Positions 54,804 to 63,139 of a stretch of 64,000 bases of DNA are shown here, in pieces. Below the pieces are notes generated by a model. The model made no database searches. It was given only the letters and a program-made list of their open reading frames with translations, and was not told the DNA's origin. Origin of the DNA: Ricordea florida (Eukaryota > Cnidaria > Anthozoa > Corallimorpharia > Ricordeidae). Numbering within the stretch: position 1 is the first letter of the stretch; every line of letters begins with the position of its first letter. Both the position numbers and the translations under genes were made by a program. The stretch is from contig OX453275.1 in assembly GCA_949710005.1 (NCBI GenBank), positions 10,117,519 to 10,181,518 on the forward strand. The letters run 5' to 3'.

Positions 54804-55803
54804 GAGTAACGAAAACATATCCCGAAGGTTATCAAAAATATATTATTCAACTGATGGTTATTGGAAAGGATATTCTGCGATTAATAAATTATCTGAAAAA
54901 GTGAAAGTAACTGAAGATGAGGCTAAAAGATGGCTTGAAAAACAGGCAATATGGCAAATATATCTACCAGCTCCAAAGTATATTCCTAGACCACACTGGA
55001 CCGTGGATAAACCTAATCAGATTCACCAAGCGGATTTATTATTTTTACCGCATGATAGAGTTGGAAGAAAAACATATCGATATGCATTGGTTGTGATTGA
55101 TGTTGCATCGAGATACAAAGATGCTGAACCATTAACCACAAAAGAAAGTAGGGAAATTTCAAATGCTTTTGAAAAAATATATTCTAGAAAAATGAAATAT
55201 CCTAAAACATTAATGGTTGATCCAGGAAAAGAATTTATGGGAGAAGTTTCTAAACTTATGAATTACCATAATGTTAGAATACAAAGAAGTGAAGCCGGTA
55301 ATCATAGAGCCCAAGCGTTTGTGGAAAGAGCAAATAGAATATTAGGTGAAAGAATATTTAGTCATCAATATGCACAGGAAATGGTAATTGATGAAAGGTC
55401 AAGAGTATGGGTGAAACGATTACCGCATATTTTGAAAACTTTGAATAATACACCAACTAGAATAACTGGTAAAGAACCAGATGAGGCTATAAAACAGAAA
55501 GAAGTTGATATTGAACCTAAAAAATATAATAGGGTTGTTGGTCTTGATGAAGTTAGACTGCCATCTTATGCTAAAGTTAGATACTTGCTTTCTCCTGGGG
55601 AACTTGAGGGCGGCGAAAAAAGGAGGGCTACAGATCCTATTTGGAGTATTAAAGTTTTTGATATTTCTAGAAGTGCGATTTCGCCTAATCAGCCGGTTTT
55701 ATATTATTTAATAGATGGCCCAAGACGAGGCTTTGTAAGAGAAGAATTACAGGTTATTCCTTATAATACTGAGTTGCCTCCTAATTCTGTTTTAGAAAGA
55801 TGA
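54802..55803 (+). CDS. Polinton retroviral-type DDE integrase
   Basis: 333 aa. A helical N-terminal part precedes an rve core. The catalytic triad reads as Asp78 (IHQADLLFL), Asp140 (TLMVDPGKEF) and Glu175 (AFVERANRI), exactly the DD35E spacing. The core is followed by a C-terminal beta-rich tail (KVFDISRS, VLYYLIDGPRRGFVREELQ). That tail occupies the position of the chromo/SH3-like domain of Polinton integrases. The enzyme would cut and join the element's ends to target DNA. Its 3' end overlaps the 3' end of the convergent polymerase gene by 23 bases. Intact. Confidence 0.93.
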   Translation: MSNENISRRLSKIYYSTDGYWKGYSAINKLSEKVKVTEDEAKRWLEKQAIWQIYLPAPKYIPRPHWTVDKPNQIHQADLLFLPHDRVGRKTYRYALVVIDVASRYKDAEPLTTKESREISNAFEKIYSRKMKYPKTLMVDPGKEFMGEVSKLMNYHNVRIQRSEAGNHRAQAFVERANRILGERIFSHQYAQEMVIDERSRVWVKRLPHILKTLNNTPTRITGKEPDEAIKQKEVDIEPKKYNRVVGLDEVRLPSYAKVRYLLSPGELEGGEKRRATDPIWSIKVFDISRSAISPNQPVLYYLIDGPRRGFVREELQVIPYNTELPPNSVLER

Positions 55804-55842
55804 TATTCATATTATCATCTAATTCTGTTTTGGAAAGATAAT
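55781..55842. repeat. Short direct duplication at convergent 3' ends
   Basis: CTAATTCTGTTTTAGAAAGA (55781) is repeated as CTAATTCTGTTTTGGAAAGA (about 55819). It sits where the integrase and polymerase genes end tail-to-tail and probably altered the polymerase C-terminus. Confidence 0.6.
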
Positions 55843-58800
55843 GCCCATATGGAAGAGTATTTATCCCATCTTCTAAAATATCCCTTTTATCATCATCTGT
55901 AGATAATGCTTTTTTATTAACAGTTTTTGTGTAAATATTATGTAGATCTGATCCAATTAAATTTTGTAATCTCATTTGAGGTTTTCCAGTGTCTAAACAA
56001 TCTTTAAAGTCATTATGTTTTATGTTATTCTTAACAACTGATTTCTTTGTTCCTTTATTCTTTTTTATCTCCTTACCATTATCCATTTTTAAACTATATT
56101 GTTTAGCTCCTAGGCCTACAAACTCTGTAGGTATCATTCCACCAAACTCATCTTTGAACATTCCAATTACTTTTTTGTTTACACCAGTCTCGATTCTAGA
56201 TGGGTGGTCTTTAGGGTAATTACTGGTGTCAAACTTTTCTCTAACATCTGAACTTATATCTTTGTAGAAATCTGGAGTTTCTATTTCATATACAAGACTG
56301 TCAGTATCAGTCATAAGTAATTTAGCCTTATCTCCATATTTCTTTTTAATATAATTATAATGAAAATCATACATTATTTGTTTACTTCGATCTAGAATGC
56401 AAAACCCCACATAAATTGGTTTATTAAAATTTACTTTTATTTTCTTCATATTTACAGCAACTAGATCTTCAGAAAATATAGTAAAATAATCAAAGTTTGG
56501 TTTTTTTATTAATTTTTTAGCTGCTTTTTTATTATTAACTAATCTAACATCTATCCTTTTTCTCATATTTTCCATTGTTTTACCAAATACAGAATTATTC
56601 ATTAACTTGAAGAAATCTTTTTCAAAATCATTCTTTGCTTGAGATCTTAGTTTAGTATTCAAATCAATGTATGGCTTTAACCATGCAGACTCATTGAATT
56701 TAATGCCTTTATGAATTTTTGTTATTTCTAATCCCATACTTTCATAAAATTTTAAAGTCTCATGATAGACAACATACCTCTTTTTATCAAATAGGTTTGG
56801 TATTAATTTCTTAACTTTATTAACAGTAAGTTTATCTGGAGCTAAAGGATAATCTTTATGTAAATCATGAAGATGTTTTGGATATTTCAAATCGACCATA
56901 ACTATGCAGGGTATATCTCTCCAATTTTTAAGCTCCTCTTTATTCATCCATTTAAATCCATGAGTAGGTAAATTTCCGCTCATTCCTCCTCCATATAAAT
57001 TATTTGCATCAAGATATGCAATATAACTTTTCTTTAGATTTTCTTCAAAGTCTGCCATATATTTATTATTAGCTTTAGCATATCTTTTTGATATTTGAGC
57101 TACGCCACCTCTAATACCTCTTTCAATCATAAGTAACATATTAACATCAGTAAACAGCTCCAATTTAACTTTGGTTAATTTTAACATTGCATCCCAAGAT
57201 AGCCCCGGCGATGTAAAATAGTGTGCTGGATCTAAACCATAATTATTTTGACAAACATCTCTAAAGTTCTCAAATACATCTGCTAAAAGTAAAACATCCG
57301 TCTTGAGATATAAATCATGATATTCCCGCATTGATTTCATATCAAAAGCCTCAAATATTTTTTCAGCGTGTTGGTAATCATCATCACTTATATCTTCATC
57401 ATTTAATTTTGAATGAAATGCCTTCTTTGATGGTAGTTTTGTTTCATTTAGTTTATTAATGTCAGTAAAATCATCATAATTAAACACTCCTTTTCTCATC
57501 ACTAAATATGTTTTATCTTCAAATTCCTTTTTTGTTTCGGTTAGTTTATCATCTTTTGGAAAAAGGCATCTTTTTTCAGCTAACATGCAATTCTCACATT
57601 TTCCGCATCTACCAATACTTTTATGCTCAATATCTTTTCCATCTTCAATGTATCTTTTCATACAATCTGGCGGTTTGCATGTCTTACACTTTCCACATTT
57701 GGTGAGATTATCAACTAAACCTCTAAGCCCGCTCAACATAAATTTATAAGAATCAATGAATCTTATCATTCTATTAATGGGTTTACCCTCATCATCATGG
57801 CCAATTAAAATTTTCTTTGAGAAACTAATATACTTTTCATTAGTATTAGCTATGCAGTTTATTTCACCTTTTATTTTAGCAAGATTCTTAATAAATAAAT
57901 GAGAATCATATCCAGACATATTATGTGCTATTACTGGAATGAAATTAGGAATCACATATCCTAGATTACACTTATTATGAGCGGCCCCTCTATATTTTCC
58001 TGTAAGATGACAATGATCTATTACTTTTTTATAATCTCTATTATTAGTTTCTGTAAATTTTTCATCGCATATATGACAATGAGTTGCATTTTCATATTCT
58101 TTTTTAATTGTTTCTGGCATGATATTCTTATTATAGAATCTAAATTTTTCTTTTCTTTCTTCTATTATTTTATAAATTTTTCTAAAATCTCTTTCTAAAT
58201 ATTCTACAAATATCTGTGCAACATCTTCATCATCTGATTTTGCTGTATATTGCACAATTTGATTAAAATCATCGGGTAATATACCATCATCAAAACACTT
58301 TATATAATAACAGAATCCGGATGCTTTATGCATTTGATATTTTTTAGTAAAACTTTTAATTTCATTTGGAGAACATGTATATATCGGTATTAAATGACTC
58401 TCAAAGTCTACATAAATAACAAATGGCGCCCTCATTTTATTTTTATAATTTTTGAATTGAATAAATTTTGGACTTCCATCTTTATTCTTTACCATATTGA
58501 TTATAACTTCTCCATTTGAATCGCAGTATATTTTATGTTCATCTAAATATTCTTTTTTATAGAATGAGTTGAAACATCTAAGGCAAAAATATTTTTTGTT
58601 TTTATTTTTATCAATTTCAGAGGATAAAAGCCTACTAATATCAGTTACCAAACAGTAATGACTTTCTTCACCATTAGATATTAAAATTAATGTTATAATT
58701 TTACAGTCGCATATCTTACATTCTTCTTTGTTACAATCACATTTTTTACAACCACATTTCTCACATTCTTGTCTTATACATTCTTCTTTCTTACATTCTT

Positions 58801-60424
58801 GTTTTATACATTCTTTTTTCCTACATCCACAATTATTACATTCTTCTTTTTTCTTACAATCACATTTATCGCTTATTCTTAGAGGATATATTTTATTATC
58901 TTCATATCCCAACACATTAATAACATATGGATTTTGTTTTTCAAACCTATCAATTTGTTTTAATGGAGTAGGAAAGTCTATTCCTTTCCAATTTAACTTT
59001 TTAGAATTTTCCCTCAATTCATCATTTACTCTCTCTCTATGATTTTTTCTAGGAAACGCTCCTTCTGTTATTGCATACTTAGAACATTTCTTATCTTTAA
59101 AATTCTTAGGGTTAATAATGGCTTTTTTTGATTCTAATCCTGCAGGTAATGGAAAATATGAACTTCCAGAAATAGCTTCGTAGGGAACTAAGTTGATATC
59201 AAAACTTACTACAGAATCGAATTCGAAAACACCTGAAGGGTTATTATTTATAAATTTTCCAATCTCATCATTAATTATTTTTTTAATCATTTCATCATAT
59301 AATTCTGATAAATTAGTTGCTTCAGTAATTATTTTTGGTGAAGAATGAAAGAATTTTTCAGTTTCTTCTTTAATTTCTTTTTTAAGTAGAGACTTTTTAA
59401 AAAACTTACATGTTAATATAAATTTACCTTTTATTGGTTTCTTTTCCTCATTAATTCGATCTATAACTTTTTGTTTTATTTTTTTCATAAATTCTTCAGG
59501 TTCATATCCTTTCTTTCCATATATCCTGGAAGTTTTCAAATATCCTTCTAATGCTTTTTTTTGTTCATTAATTGTGAACTCTTCCTCATTTTCTTTTTCA
59601 TCTTCGGATATTTTTACATTTCTTTTTGTTTTTGACCTATCCCCCTCCTTCTCATAATCTCTAACATTTTCTGTAGTATTCACCAAAGATTGTGATTGAT
59701 AGTTTTTCTTTTTTCTTGGCGGCGTAATGGGGCTTTCAGGTTGTGTTTTATTATTTATAAGATTTTTAAGACCGTCTCCTGTAGATTTAACTTTATCAAC
59801 CACTTTCGATATTTGTTTTTTTATCCAATTAAAAGTTTTGTCTTTTGTTTTTGTTTCCTTAATTTTTTTCATTAAACTCTTTGCTTCATTCATAAAACTA
59901 GATAAAATATTTTTTCTTGGGGTAGGTATGATGTCTTGAGTTTGAGTTTTATTTTTTCTCATAGCTTTTATGGCGGCTTGTTTAGGCGGCGGGGGGCGAG
60001 GGGGTTTAATTTTTATTGTTGGAGGCGGAGAACCCGGAGGTGTTTTTACCCAAGATCGATCTGGCTGGCCCGGCGGGGGCGTTTCTGGACTAAATCTATT
60101 TGGCGGGCCTGGTGGGGGTGTTTCTGGGTTAAATCTTTGTGGTTGGTTTTTGGTTTCTCTCATAATTTGCGTTGTTGGTGTAACGCGGGTAATTGGAAGA
60201 GGCGGGCGCGGTTGGTTTTTTCTTCTCTTTGGTGTATTATCTATCGCTGCAAAAATTTCTCGTTTATTATCAACGATTTGTTGTATATTATTAATTATTT
60301 CAGGTATATTACTCAATGCTTTAATTTTTTCTTCTTTAATAGTTATTTTAGATCTATCTGGAATATCATACCATGAAAGTAGAGAGCTTAATTTTTTTGT
60401 ATTCAAATTATTTAATTGATCCAT
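55781..60424 (-). CDS. Protein-primed-type family B DNA polymerase of the Polinton
   Basis: 1547 aa. The N-terminus (1-60) has a SAP-like look and is followed by a Pro-rich segment (about 70-160) and a Lys-rich linker. Exonuclease motifs: YVDFES (Exo I, about 666), GYDSHLF (Exo II, about 831), YLKTDVLLLADVF (Exo III, about 1040). Polymerase motifs: YLDANNLYGGGMS (A, about 1134), KLMNNSVFGKTM (B, about 1275), TDTDSLVYE (C, about 1371), then GLGAKQYSL. Between Exo I and II is a recombination-endonuclease-VII-like block, DHCHLTGKYRGAAHNKCNLG (about 803-822). Two Cys-rich inserts are present: a repetitive one (KKEECNNCGCRKKEC and following, about 518-573) and GKCKTCKPPDC with RCGKCENCM (about 905-945). 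It copies the element using a protein primer. Intact and long for the family because of the N-terminal extension. Confidence 0.93.
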   Translation of the reverse strand: MDQLNNLNTKKLSSLLSWYDIPDRSKITIKEEKIKALSNIPEIINNIQQIVDNKREIFAAIDNTPKRRKNQPRPPLPITRVTPTTQIMRETKNQPQRFNPETPPPGPPNRFSPETPPPGQPDRSWVKTPPGSPPPTIKIKPPRPPPPKQAAIKAMRKNKTQTQDIIPTPRKNILSSFMNEAKSLMKKIKETKTKDKTFNWIKKQISKVVDKVKSTGDGLKNLINNKTQPESPITPPRKKKNYQSQSLVNTTENVRDYEKEGDRSKTKRNVKISEDEKENEEEFTINEQKKALEGYLKTSRIYGKKGYEPEEFMKKIKQKVIDRINEEKKPIKGKFILTCKFFKKSLLKKEIKEETEKFFHSSPKIITEATNLSELYDEMIKKIINDEIGKFINNNPSGVFEFDSVVSFDINLVPYEAISGSSYFPLPAGLESKKAIINPKNFKDKKCSKYAITEGAFPRKNHRERVNDELRENSKKLNWKGIDFPTPLKQIDRFEKQNPYVINVLGYEDNKIYPLRISDKCDCKKKEECNNCGCRKKECIKQECKKEECIRQECEKCGCKKCDCNKEECKICDCKIITLILISNGEESHYCLVTDISRLLSSEIDKNKNKKYFCLRCFNSFYKKEYLDEHKIYCDSNGEVIINMVKNKDGSPKFIQFKNYKNKMRAPFVIYVDFESHLIPIYTCSPNEIKSFTKKYQMHKASGFCYYIKCFDDGILPDDFNQIVQYTAKSDDEDVAQIFVEYLERDFRKIYKIIEERKEKFRFYNKNIMPETIKKEYENATHCHICDEKFTETNNRDYKKVIDHCHLTGKYRGAAHNKCNLGYVIPNFIPVIAHNMSGYDSHLFIKNLAKIKGEINCIANTNEKYISFSKKILIGHDDEGKPINRMIRFIDSYKFMLSGLRGLVDNLTKCGKCKTCKPPDCMKRYIEDGKDIEHKSIGRCGKCENCMLAEKRCLFPKDDKLTETKKEFEDKTYLVMRKGVFNYDDFTDINKLNETKLPSKKAFHSKLNDEDISDDDYQHAEKIFEAFDMKSMREYHDLYLKTDVLLLADVFENFRDVCQNNYGLDPAHYFTSPGLSWDAMLKLTKVKLELFTDVNMLLMIERGIRGGVAQISKRYAKANNKYMADFEENLKKSYIAYLDANNLYGGGMSGNLPTHGFKWMNKEELKNWRDIPCIVMVDLKYPKHLHDLHKDYPLAPDKLTVNKVKKLIPNLFDKKRYVVYHETLKFYESMGLEITKIHKGIKFNESAWLKPYIDLNTKLRSQAKNDFEKDFFKLMNNSVFGKTMENMRKRIDVRLVNNKKAAKKLIKKPNFDYFTIFSEDLVAVNMKKIKVNFNKPIYVGFCILDRSKQIMYDFHYNYIKKKYGDKAKLLMTDTDSLVYEIETPDFYKDISSDVREKFDTSNYPKDHPSRIETGVNKKVIGMFKDEFGGMIPTEFVGLGAKQYSLKMDNGKEIKKNKGTKKSVVKNNIKHNDFKDCLDTGKPQMRLQNLIGSDLHNIYTKTVNKKALSTDDDKRDILEDGINTLPYGHYLSKTELDDNMNIIFLKQN

Positions 60425-60743
60425 TTGTTATTTTTAACTTTAATTCTTCTTTTTAAATCATTTTTTTATTTTTTTTTAATATCAACAAATTAAGCTCTTT
60501 TAATAAGGCTTCACATATTCATAGCAAAATTCTCCTTCACCCGTTTATCCTATAAATATTTCTATATAAATCTTGTTCAATTTGCTGCTATTTTTAAAAC
60601 TTAATCAGAAACTTAATCAGAAAATTACCTAGACAAATCTCTGGTTCAATTTTAAGACTAGTTTTAAAACTTAATCAGAAACTTAATCAGAAAATTACCT
60701 AGACAAATCTCTGTGTCCCAGAGCCGTATTTATCTCTCTCTCT
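60405..60743 (-). repeat. Polinton right terminal inverted repeat
   Basis: Complement of the left terminal repeat with a few substitutions. It includes two 70-bp tandem subrepeats (ACCTAGACAAATCTCT words ending near 60642 and 60712). It reaches the first seven codons of the polymerase gene. Confidence 0.9.
60449..60458 (-). promoter_or_regulatory. Promoter-like motif, right TIR (ATTTAAAAAG)
   Basis: Gap of 24 bases to the polymerase ATG at 60424. Counterpart of the motif in the left TIR. Confidence 0.55.
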
Positions 60744-60857
60744 CCGTTGGTAGTGCGGTCTGTATCGTCGAGCGCCAAAACGTAAAAATCTCAATAACGG
60801 TAGAGGCGGCACCAACGTAGGTTGCTGGCCTTTACAGTCTTACGGTGGCCCAGAAGG

Positions 60858-61041
60858 CTCAACACAAATACAAATTCCACAACACGAATACAAGTTTTCA
60901 CAACACAAATACAAATTTCCACAACACGAATACAAGTCGTCACAACACAAATGCAAATTCCACAACACAAATGCAAATTCCACAACACAAATACAAATTT
61001 CCACAACACGAATACAAGTCGTCACAACACAAATGCAAATA
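60858..61041 (+). repeat. Minisatellite array in left arm
   Basis: About nine tandem units of 18-21 bases of the type CACAACACGAATACAAGT or CACAACACAAATGCAAATTC. Confidence 0.8.
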
Positions 61042-61108
61042 CGGCGCGAAAGGACTTGGGACTAAAAATTGCCGCTGACAAGTTTACTGCAGGCAATGCT
61101 ATAACAAT

Positions 61109-61523
61109 ATGGCGGTCATTGTTTGCGAAGATGAACGTGCCATTATAGAGAAATATTTCCATCAAGGATATGAAAATAAGGTAATCCTTAGCTTTTTAGC
61201 AAGTTACCATGACATTTGCATGAGTTTAGCGACATTGAAAAGGCGACTTAAAGACTATAGACTGAACAGGAGGGGAGAGAATTTCGACGACAACAGACTG
61301 AAGGATTTAATTCAACAAGAGATGGCAGGCCCCGGTGAACTCGGAGGTTATCGAGCTATTTGGCATTCCCTTCGTTTGGTCCATCATATTCATGTACCGC
61401 GCAGAAGAGTGGCTAAAATACTCAAAGAGCTAAATCCATCAGCATCTCAACAAAGGCGAAGCCGAAGACTTGTAAGACGTCGATATTCAAGCTATGGTCC
61501 GAACTTTTGCTGGCATGTCGACG
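61109..61523 (+). CDS. Transposase first exon (rve/DDE-like), left arm
   Basis: ATG at 61109. About 138 codons end at a splice-donor-like GGTAAGCT right after HVDG. Helical N-terminal part (EDERAIIEKYFHQGYENKVI, SLATLKRRLKDYRLNRRGEN), then MAGPGELGGYRAIWHSLRL, VPRRRVAKILKELNP and the block GPNFCWHVDG. That last block is the start of an integrase-like core with the first catalytic Asp, as in a transposon family widespread in cnidarians and fish (IS3EU-like, uncertain). The remainder of the core is absent, so no activity is expected. The ORF reads on to 61648 through the palindrome centre, which is unlikely to be meaningful. Confidence 0.65.
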
Positions 61524-61661
61524 GTAAGCTAAGTTATCAGAGATTACATGTATGGAGCAATAGTTTGGTGATGTCTGAAACAATAAACTGGATAACTGTT
61601 AAGTTAGGGACTAAAATTATTTTGTTGCTCCATACATGTAATCTCTGATAACTTAGCTTAC

Positions 61662-62076
61662 CGTCGACATGCCAGCAAAAGTTCGGACCATAGCTTGAAT
61701 ATCGACGTCTTACAAGTCTTCGGCTTCGTCTTTGTTGAGATGCTGATGGATTTAGCTCTTTGAGTATTTTAGCCACTCTTCTGCGCGGTACATGAATATG
61801 ATGGACCAAACGAAGGGAATGCCAAATAGCTCGATAACCTCTGAGTTCACCGGGGCCTGCCATCTCTTGTTGAATTAAATCCTTCAGTCTGTTGTCGTCG
61901 ACATTCTCTCCCCTCCTGTTCAGTCTATAGTCTTTAAGTCGCCTTTTCAATGTCGCTAAACTCATGCAAATGTCATGGTAACTTGCTAAAAAGCTAAGGA
62001 TTACCTTATTTTCATATCCTTGATGGAAATATTTCTCTATAATGGCACGTTCATCTTCGCAAACAATGGCCGCCAT
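61662..62076 (-). CDS. Transposase first exon, right-arm inverted copy
   Basis: Mirror copy of 61109-61523, ATG at 62076, with the same donor after HVDG. Differences are few (MAAIV for MAVIV, NVDD for NFDD, ELRG for ELGG), so the duplication or arm homogenisation is recent. Confidence 0.65.
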
Positions 62077-62144
62077 ATTGTTATAGCATTGCCTGCAGTA
62101 AACTTGTCAGCGGCAATTTTTAGTCCCAAGTCCTTTCGCGCCGT

Positions 62145-62470
62145 ATTTGCATTTGTGTTGTGACGACTTGTATTCGTGTTGTGACAACTTGTATTCGTGT
62201 TGTGGAAATTTGTATTTGTGTTGTGGAATTTGCATTTGTGTTGTAGAATTTGCATTTGTGTTGTGACGACTTGTATTCGTGTTGTGGAAATTTGTATTTG
62301 TGTTGTGGAATTTGCATTTGTGTTGTGGAATTTGCATTTGTGTTGTGACGGCTAGTATTTGTGTTGTGGAATTTGCATTTGTGTTGTGACGGCTTGTATT
62401 CGTGTTGTGGAATTTGTATTTGTGTTGTGAAAACTTGTATTCGTGTTGTGGAATTTGTATTTGTGTTGAG
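62145..62470 (-). repeat. Minisatellite array in right arm
   Basis: Same units as the left arm in reverse (GTGTTGTGGAATTTGCATTT type) but about 16 copies over 325 bp, almost twice the left array. Confidence 0.8.
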
Positions 62471-62722
62471 CCTTCTGGGCCACCGTACAGTCTTGATTGG
62501 GTACTGGAGCGAAACCGAGATCGAAAGGGCCTATCAGTGAAGGCCACTTTCCAAAGCAAACAGCTGCTTTCCACACACACGGGCAAAAAGAAACACGCAA
62601 AATGAAACACACGTTGCATTCTTTTCATATTCTCTAGCTACATTAAGGCCCCGGCTGATAGAAGCCGAGGAATGGGATGCAGATACAGCTATAGATTCTT
62701 CAAAGCCGATGTTGTAAAAGAA

Positions 62723-62898
62723 GGTCTCAATGGGGTGATGACTTTTACGGCTAATGATTAATATTTCTGACTGTTTTACAGCTAACGGTTAATATCTTTG
62801 TTCTGTTTTACGGCTAACGGTTAAAATTTTCAATATTTACGCCTAACCGCTAATTTTTTTTGCCCGTTTTACGGCTAACGGTTAACCCCATTGAGACC
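62723..62898. mobile_element. GGTCTCAATGGGG MITE, copy 1
   Basis: Ends GGTCTCAATGGGGT and ACCCCATTGAGACC. The interior consists of repeated TTTTACGGCTAACGGTTAA words, about five times. No ORF. Confidence 0.7.
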
Positions 62899-63139
62899 CT
62901 CCTAAAACCCTGATCTACCGTTCAAAAAACAGGCCACAAGCCCACAAACAACACGAATTGCATTCATTATGGTCGACGCTTCACTGAACCCTGCCACGTA
63001 AAACTGATGAGTTAGCGATTTGTTAAAACTCGGCTCTCTATAAACTGATATGCGTGCTCGAACAAAAGCGGCAATTTCAAAAGTTCCCCCTGTGAAGGAC
63101 ACGCATTGCCGAAATGATTCAATTTCTCTCACTGAGGGA

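Larger units (their letters stand above)
45433..60743. mobile_element. Polinton/Maverick, about 15.3 kb, near-complete
   Basis: The element starts AGAGAGAGAGATAAATACGG and ends with the complement, with CCGTT directly outside both ends (45428-45432 and 60744-60748). A 5-bp duplication is seen; the family norm is 6. It encodes the Polinton hallmarks: retroviral-type integrase, protein-primed-type DNA polymerase B, packaging ATPase and a jelly-roll capsid protein. Eight further ORFs, most of them co-oriented, fill 45.8-52.8 kb. All main ORFs are uninterrupted. The A+T content of this block is clearly higher than that of its flanks. No adenain-like protease was recognised. Polintons are virus-like transposons, and capsid genes imply a possible particle stage. 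Confidence 0.93.
60842..62486. mobile_element. Giant palindromic (fold-back) transposon, 1645 bp
   Basis: Flanked by the perfect 8-bp duplication ACAGTCTT (60834-60841 and 62487-62494). Its ends are ACGGTGGCCCAGAAGGCTCA and the exact complement. Each arm contains a minisatellite array and then a copy of the same transposase first exon. The arms meet around a spacer of about 60 bases (61562-61621). The two exon copies differ at only a few residues. An internally rearranged derivative of an autonomous DDE element is the simplest reading. Confidence 0.85.

Noticed and set aside
60858-61041. CRISPR-like array
   Set aside because: Units are contiguous tandem repeats without unique spacers, sit inside a eukaryotic-type fold-back transposon and vary in length.
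61524-61661. ORF extensions through the centre of the fold-back element
   Set aside because: They read into the intron after a clear splice donor and across the palindrome centre.
62902-63132. 76-aa ORF (minus) as a gene exon
   Set aside because: No recognisable domain, bounded by MITEs, no convincing splice sites.
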